Under the pieces are notes generated by a model, which saw nothing but the letters and a program-made list of their open reading frames with translations, did not search any database and was not told where the DNA came from. The position numbers and the translations under genes are program-made. From contig JAENRP010000391.1 of the NCBI GenBank assembly GCA_024741835.1, forward strand, positions 1-36,609: a stretch of 36,609 bases of DNA, given 5' to 3'. Below are positions 32,301 through 36,609 of this stretch, piece by piece. Numbering within the stretch: the stretch's first letter is position 1; every line of letters starts with the position of its first letter. The DNA is from Diplocarpon mali. Taxonomy: Eukaryota; Ascomycota; Leotiomycetes; Helotiales; Drepanopezizaceae.

Positions 32301-34931
32301 GTAAAGAGCCTTATTTAATAAGATCATCTTCTTTTTAGTAAGTAAGGAGATATTATAAAGGTATATAGCAGCCTTTATAACCTTTGGCCAAAGGCTTATT
32401 AAAAGCCTGGCGTAGATCCTCATTTTAATAGAACGTTTAATTAACTCCCTTCCTACTTACTCTACGCCTTTATTAGGTTGGTATATATAAGCAGGAGTAA
32501 GCTCTAAATCGATTCCTTCCTCTTTTACCTATCTTTAGTACTTTATAAAAGAGTCTTCCCTTAAGGAGATTACTAAAGTATTATTATCTTGCTTAATCTT
32601 ATAAATTAAAAGCCTATATTAGCGTTTCACTTATACTTCAAAGGCCTAAAGGACCTCTATAACTATATTTCCGCCCTTTAATCTTAATAGGAATATCCAA
32701 AGTATACTACTATACTTATCCTTAATTAAAAGAACCTATAAGCAACTATTATATAAATTATTTAAAAAGTTAAAGAGATCCTAAGAGATCCTAAAGAAGG
32801 GCCTTAGAGATCGGTTCTTAAAGGTAGTATAAGAAATAACTTACCTAGCAGACGCTACTATATATATAAGGTACTCTAGCCTTTATATACCCTTAATCTT
32901 CACTCTCCTAGCGCATTTGACTAGCGCTTAAAGAGCCTTTGCGCCTAGGTAGCTAGTACAAAGGTGCTAAGTATATGCATTATTATCCCGCACCCTAGTA
33001 AGTGTATAGCTAGACTAAAACCTATTATAAAGTGTCGTCTTAGCTATAAGGAACGCTATTAAGGCAGAGAAGTCATATTAAAGTATATTTAAGAGATTTA
33101 AATAGTTGATAGGCTTATATTTAAAGAAAATGAGATTATAGCAACGCTTTAACTAAGCTTGCTTTATAGAATCTTTAATGCTCTTAAAGCGCAAAGTAAG
33201 GTCTACCCTAGAGTATTAAAAACCCTTATCTATAAGGAGCCTCTTTAAGATAATATTAGTAATAAACTCCTTTATAATAGTAATATTGCAAAGCTTTATC
33301 CTTATAAGAGAGCCGTTATACTATAGAAGAGAGTCTGCTATATATCTATTACCTCTCCTAATGATTAGGAGTCTTAAGGTACCTACTTTAATACTTTACT
33401 ATAAGTCGCCAAAAGGCTTAAAGGTGCCTGCGATAAGTAAATCCTTCGAATTAATAATATAAGTAGCTGCGCAATTGTTAAGGAGTATACTTAAAGAAAG
33501 CGGGTGGCGTTCTAGCTTAAAGAGGTAGTAGATATTAAACGATTCTTCAAAAGCATTAAAGGCAAAGGGATCTATTATTATAAAGACTAGTAAGTTCTCC
33601 CTTTTGCCTGAACTATCCTCCTTAAAGGCTAAAGCCTTTCCTTTGAATTTATTAATCGCTATTACCGCAATATCATTCTCCTTAAGCTATGCTTAAAGAC
33701 CCTTGAACTAGTCTCCTGCGTTTAACGCCTTTTATATTCGTAAGACCTCCTCTTGCAAAAGGAGAACCTTTATATTTTCCTTATGCCTATCTATAGTATA
33801 TAATAGTTTCCAATAGTCCTAGGGCTTTTAATAGTGATTTTTAGAGCCTTTATAAGGGCACTTAGGCTTAATCTCCCTTTTAAAGCTTATAAAGCGATTT
33901 TAAGAGCTGCTTGCTAGAGCCTGCGAAAGGGTTTCGGCATTTAAGAGAGACTCTTAAGTAGTAAAAACTACTAGCCCTTTATTATCAATCGCTCTATTAG
34001 ATTCAATGCCTGCTAAAGCGCGGCTTAGCTATATTAGATTATACTTATATAGGGTTCCTATCTGCTTATTAGTAATGATTTCCTCCTTTAAGTGAGTCGC
34101 CCAACTTAGATTAATCTTTATTACAATTAAATTTAAAAAGTTAATAACTCCTAATCTCCCTTTAATCTTAAGGAGATTATATTATTCTATTAAGCGGTAC
34201 GCCTCCTATTACTCTTAGATCTACTGCTAAGTATTAGTTCTCCTAGTCTTGCCTTAATATAGTACATCGCAATACTAAAGCCTTATCTAAGACTAAATAG
34301 CCTCATCAGAAGGCGCAATATCACGCTTTAAAATAGATACTAGGCCTTAGAGTAAGAGTTGCTAATTTACTAAAATAGCTTATAGGTTATTAGCAGTAGT
34401 TCCACTTATAAGAGTATCTCTATTAGGTATTAAGGAAGAGAGCTTCTTAGCTTGGATTTATACTTAGGCCATCGCAGAAGCTAGGAGCGTTCTATCGACG
34501 GTCTTAGAGACCTATTTTAAAAGTAATTTATAGTATTTGCATTAGGTCTTCCAAGTTTCCTTATATATATAGTACTCCTTTATTAGGATTTTATATTTAT
34601 CCTTAATATCCTTATAAGACGCCTATAGAAAAGGAGCTTTTAATAGATCTCCTAAGGGAAAGCGGGCGTAAATCTATTTAGATAGAGTCGCTATATACTC
34701 TTTATATAACCTTGCGTATACTATGCAAAGGTTAGCCGTTTCCAATTCCTTAAGCTCCTATATAAAGGGAGCTTAAGGCTCGGTCTTTATAATTGACTTA
34801 AATAGGAGTCTTAGATTAGTAAAAATGGTAATATTATAAAGCTTCGCAAAGAATATATATTTACTAAACCACTTTACCTAAAAGGCAAAAGTGTTAAAGT
34901 AAGGCTCAGAGATGCTCAAAGAGTTAGATAT
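29370..34931 (-). pseudogene. E2 Copia gag-pol (heavily RIPped)
   Basis: It is collinear with E1 21850-27419, offset by about 7.5 kb. The ATG of E1 corresponds to ATA at about 34931. Recognisable minus-strand remnants: integrase segment MRIYARLLISLWPKVIKAAIY at about 32423-32360; RT YVDD region at about 30390-30360; RNase H near 29700-29560; the gag zinc-like region near 33860. Almost every Gln and Trp position is a stop. It is not functional. Confidence 0.88.
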
Positions 34932-35135
34932 ATTAAATAGAGTTTAGTAAAAAGGTTAGGTATATAAATAAAGTTTGCAAATAAGGTTCGATCGGAAATT
35001 AGAGATTTATTAATTGAAAATAAAGGTCCTTTAAATTGTTATAAGTACTCGAAAAGTCGGTTAAGAGCTTAAAGGGCCCTTTAGCCGGTTGTATACAAAG
35101 AGAAAGCATATTAAAGTGCTTATAGGGCTTATAAC

Positions 35136-35332
35136 TATAGTACAGTCGGCTGGAGGGCCTTTATTAGGTCGCTTAGGAGGCTCGCTAATATAGGAGAAGA
35201 TGATTAATTATATTATTATCTAATATATATATGGTAAGGAGACTTCGGAAAGAAAAGGGAAAGTCTATGACTCAGCAGAGTCACGTGGAGGGTCTTTAGA
35301 ATAAGTGGAGACTCCGCCCATTCTGCACGACA
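35136..35332 (-). repeat. E2 5' LTR (197 bp)
   Basis: On the plus strand it runs from TATAGTACAGTCGGC (for TGTGGTGCGGTCGGC) to TTCTGCACGACA, followed by the target duplication GTTAA (35333-35337). Confidence 0.95.
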
Positions 35333-35337
35333 GTTAA

Positions 35338-35413
35338 CGATTATAAGGACTTAAAGGATAATACGCCTATAGATATAACTGCGCAGGCGCAGTTTTTCAA
35401 AGGGAAGGGGTAG
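35338..35413 (+). pseudogene. D2 pol C-terminal end and polypurine tract
   Basis: This continues the D2 chromodomain frame after E2: DYKDLKDNTPIDI, then QAQFFKGKG and the TAG stop at 35411-35413. The polypurine tract AAAGGGAAGGGG (35399-35410) overlaps the last codons, and the 3' LTR starts on the base after the stop. Coding sequence, tract and LTR are thus packed without a gap, as in D1. Confidence 0.9.
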
Positions 35414-35665
35414 TATTACGGCCGCATTATATACATATTATATAAACGGTTATATTACGTATCGAAGTCAGGTGTACGCTAAGGTAGCAAGGTGGCTAGA
35501 TTACGTATACGCTAGTAAAGCACTTGTACTTATTCTGAAGGAGCTCTACTAGAGACTCTCTCTTCTTCTTCATCTTTTCTTCTTAATTATATAGCGTACC
35601 TCTTGAGGTAATACAGTCAGCGTTCGATTCTCGACCCACTATACGCTCCAGAGCAAGTCGTAACA
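35414..35665 (+). repeat. D2 3' LTR (252 bp)
   Basis: It runs from TATTACGGCCGC (TG mutated to TA) to AAGTCGTAACA, followed by AACTG (35666-35670), the right copy of the D2 target duplication. Confidence 0.95.
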
Positions 35666-36151
35666 AACTGCCCGATTATTTATTTAATAGATATATCAAT
35701 TTAGCTATACTCTAAAGACAATTACCTTAGACCAAGGCCCCCAATTCGTCTCCTCATTTTAAAGAGAGTTCTACTATATTATTAGTATTAAGATTAAACT
35801 CTTTATAGCATATTATAAAGAGACTAATAGTTAAACGGAGATTATAAATAAGTATATTAATTTAAGGCTATAGCCTTTTATTAATTACTATTAAGATAAT
35901 TAAAATAAGCTAATTTTATTAATAGATTGTGCGCAATTTATCCTCCTTTATACTTCTATTAGTATAACCTTATATTAGCTTAAGTATAGAGTTATACCTT
36001 AGATAAGTTGGGATTAGATCTCTTTAAAACCTTCCAGCCTATAGGAGAGATTAAACTAAGTAGAGGCTAGGCTAATAGCAAAGAGGATGCACTCAGCTTA
36101 AAAGGTAGCAAAAGGTAATATAAAACGCGCTTAAGAGAAAATGCGTAAGTC
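35666..36151 (+). pseudogene. Element A (Ty3/Gypsy) integrase, part 2
   Basis: This resumes the integrase of A in frame. After one AACTG, the reading passes ...GTARLFI, ITLDQGPQFVSSF (second catalytic Asp) and a segment equivalent to KLFTAYHxxTNGQTE with the catalytic Glu region (here shifted to stops and Lys). It continues through YYQDN, LIDCAQFIL, then WD, ISLKPSSL, RLNxVEARLIAKRMHSA, KVAKGNIKRA and KMRKS. It is cut at 36151 by the LTR of a second F element before the integrase C-terminal motif. Family level is certain from order and motifs; A has no LTR in the window. Confidence 0.88.
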
Positions 36152-36609
36152 TGTTGAGATAGGTGATACAGCTATCACTCCGATGTATTGTTATATGACC
36201 CTACTGCTTAGTCAATAGGATGTTGATACGTATATAGCTATAGGTAAGAAAGGGGTAACCTTCCTTCCTTAACTCTTATTAATATATTGATTATCGACCT
36301 CTAGAAGTTTCCTATACCTACTGCGCCGACTTACTTAAGCTTAATAGGTTATAAGCCTTAGATAGACCGATAATAGATTATTAACTTCCTTTAGAAAGCA
36401 CTTGCGCTATAACTATTAGTAGGAAGTTGAATGAGACTTATAGTAAAAGGCGAGCAATCGGCGAATAGGAGGTATGATTCCCTATTTAGCTAACCTATAT
36501 TGCAAGAGGTATGATTCCTTGCTTTATAACCCCTTTGGTACTGCAAAAGGTATGATTCCTTGCTTTACTATATTTCGTAGGAGGTATGATTCCCTGCGTT
36601 ATAGCTTAA
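36152..36609 (+). repeat. LTR of a second Copia F element, plus orientation, cut by the window end
   Basis: It starts TGTTGAGATAGGTGATACAG directly in the integrase frame of A and is the reverse complement of 4427-4884 for all of its 458 bp. It is therefore the 5' LTR of another F insertion whose body lies beyond the window. If solo, it would be a solo LTR; this cannot be decided here. It is less mutated than the left copy. Confidence 0.85.
36464..36598. repeat. Four hairpin units with a constant loop in the F LTR
   Basis: The 11-nt loop AGGTATGATTC occurs at 36470, 36507, 36548 and 36582. Its flanks pair: AATAGG with CCTATT (unit 1), GCAAG with CTTGC (unit 2), GCAAA with CTTGC (unit 3; GCAAG before a G-to-A change), CGTAGG with CCTGCG (unit 4, one G-T pair). 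The left LTR copy (4427-4573, reversed) shows the same four, with units 1 and 2 perfectly paired. Role unknown. Confidence 0.75.

Larger units (their letters stand above)
20143..35332 (-). mobile_element. Ty1/Copia element E2, minus strand, inside D2 and split by E1
   Basis: The LTR ends TGTGGTGCGGTCGGC (20143) and CACGACA (35332) are flanked by GTTAA (20138-20142 and 35333-35337). The D1 copy has the uninterrupted target (GGGTTGACGATTATAAGG on its coding strand). Without E1, E2 is about 7.6 kb. Pol is on the minus strand, so the right LTR (35136-35332) is the 5' LTR. The left LTR is split into 20143-20225 and 27827-27940. It is strongly RIPped, clearly more than E1. Confidence 0.95.
6374..35665 (+). 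mobile_element. Chromovirus D2 (Ty3/Gypsy), plus strand, carrying nested D1, E2 and E1
   Basis: The outer ends are direct 252-bp LTRs (6374-6625 and 35414-35665) flanked by the 5-bp duplication AACTG (6369-6373 and 35666-35670). After removing D1 (7162-14135 plus one GTCGA) and E2 (20143-35332 plus one GTTAA), about 7.1 kb of own sequence remains: LTR, long leader, gag, protease, RT, RNase H, integrase, chromodomain, polypurine tract, LTR. It disrupts the integrase core of element A. All coding parts are RIPped and not expressible as protein. Confidence 0.95.

Overview
The window is a block of nested LTR retrotransposons from a filamentous ascomycete (Pezizomycotina). I see no host gene, rRNA or tRNA in it. 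Nearly all reading frames carry many TAA/TAG stops. Related copies differ almost only by C-to-T and G-to-A changes, which is the mark of repeat-induced point mutation (RIP). That, plus retroelements with chromodomains and TG...CA LTRs, points to a fungal, AT-rich, heterochromatin-like compartment. The species cannot be named from this sequence.

Four retroelement families can be separated; the letters are mine. Family A is a Ty3/Gypsy element on the plus strand. It is the outermost host and is seen as two pieces (4885-6373 and 35671-36151). Family F is Ty1/Copia. One copy sits on the minus strand at the left (about 435-4884, cut by the window edge or by a further junction near 434). The LTR of a second copy starts on the plus strand at 36152. 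Both are inserted in A. Family D is a Ty3/Gypsy chromovirus with 252-bp LTRs. Copy D2 (6374-35665, plus) is inserted in the integrase of A with target duplication AACTG. Copy D1 (7162-14135, minus) is inserted in the 5' leader of D2 with duplication GTCGA. Family E is Ty1/Copia with 197-bp LTRs. Copy E2 (20143-35332, minus) is inserted in the chromodomain end of D2 with duplication GTTAA. Copy E1 (20226-27821, minus) is inserted in an LTR of E2 with duplication TATTA. Removing each insert together with one duplicate copy restores the interrupted reading frame or LTR, so the nesting order is well supported: A, then D2, then E2, then E1, with D1 separately in D2 and the two F copies separately in A.

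Three things go beyond an ordinary RIPped transposon nest. (1) A 24-bp palindromic unit coding for T-x-R-P-G-x-x-V is inserted in frame, always in multiples of three bases, in the polyproteins of two unrelated elements: ten units in Copia F and five in each Gypsy D copy. (2) Copia E carries a GC-rich reading frame on the strand opposite to its pol, downstream of RNase H. It encodes a proline-rich protein with a cysteine cluster like a zinc-binding domain, has a plausible 44-nt intron, and ends in an alanine/proline-rich tail. (3) The F LTR holds four short hairpins with the same 11-nt loop but different, internally matched stems.

E1 is the least mutated copy and is the best template for the Copia E proteins. 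D1 and D2 lie head to head and form inverted arms of about 6 kb around a centre near 13.8 kb.
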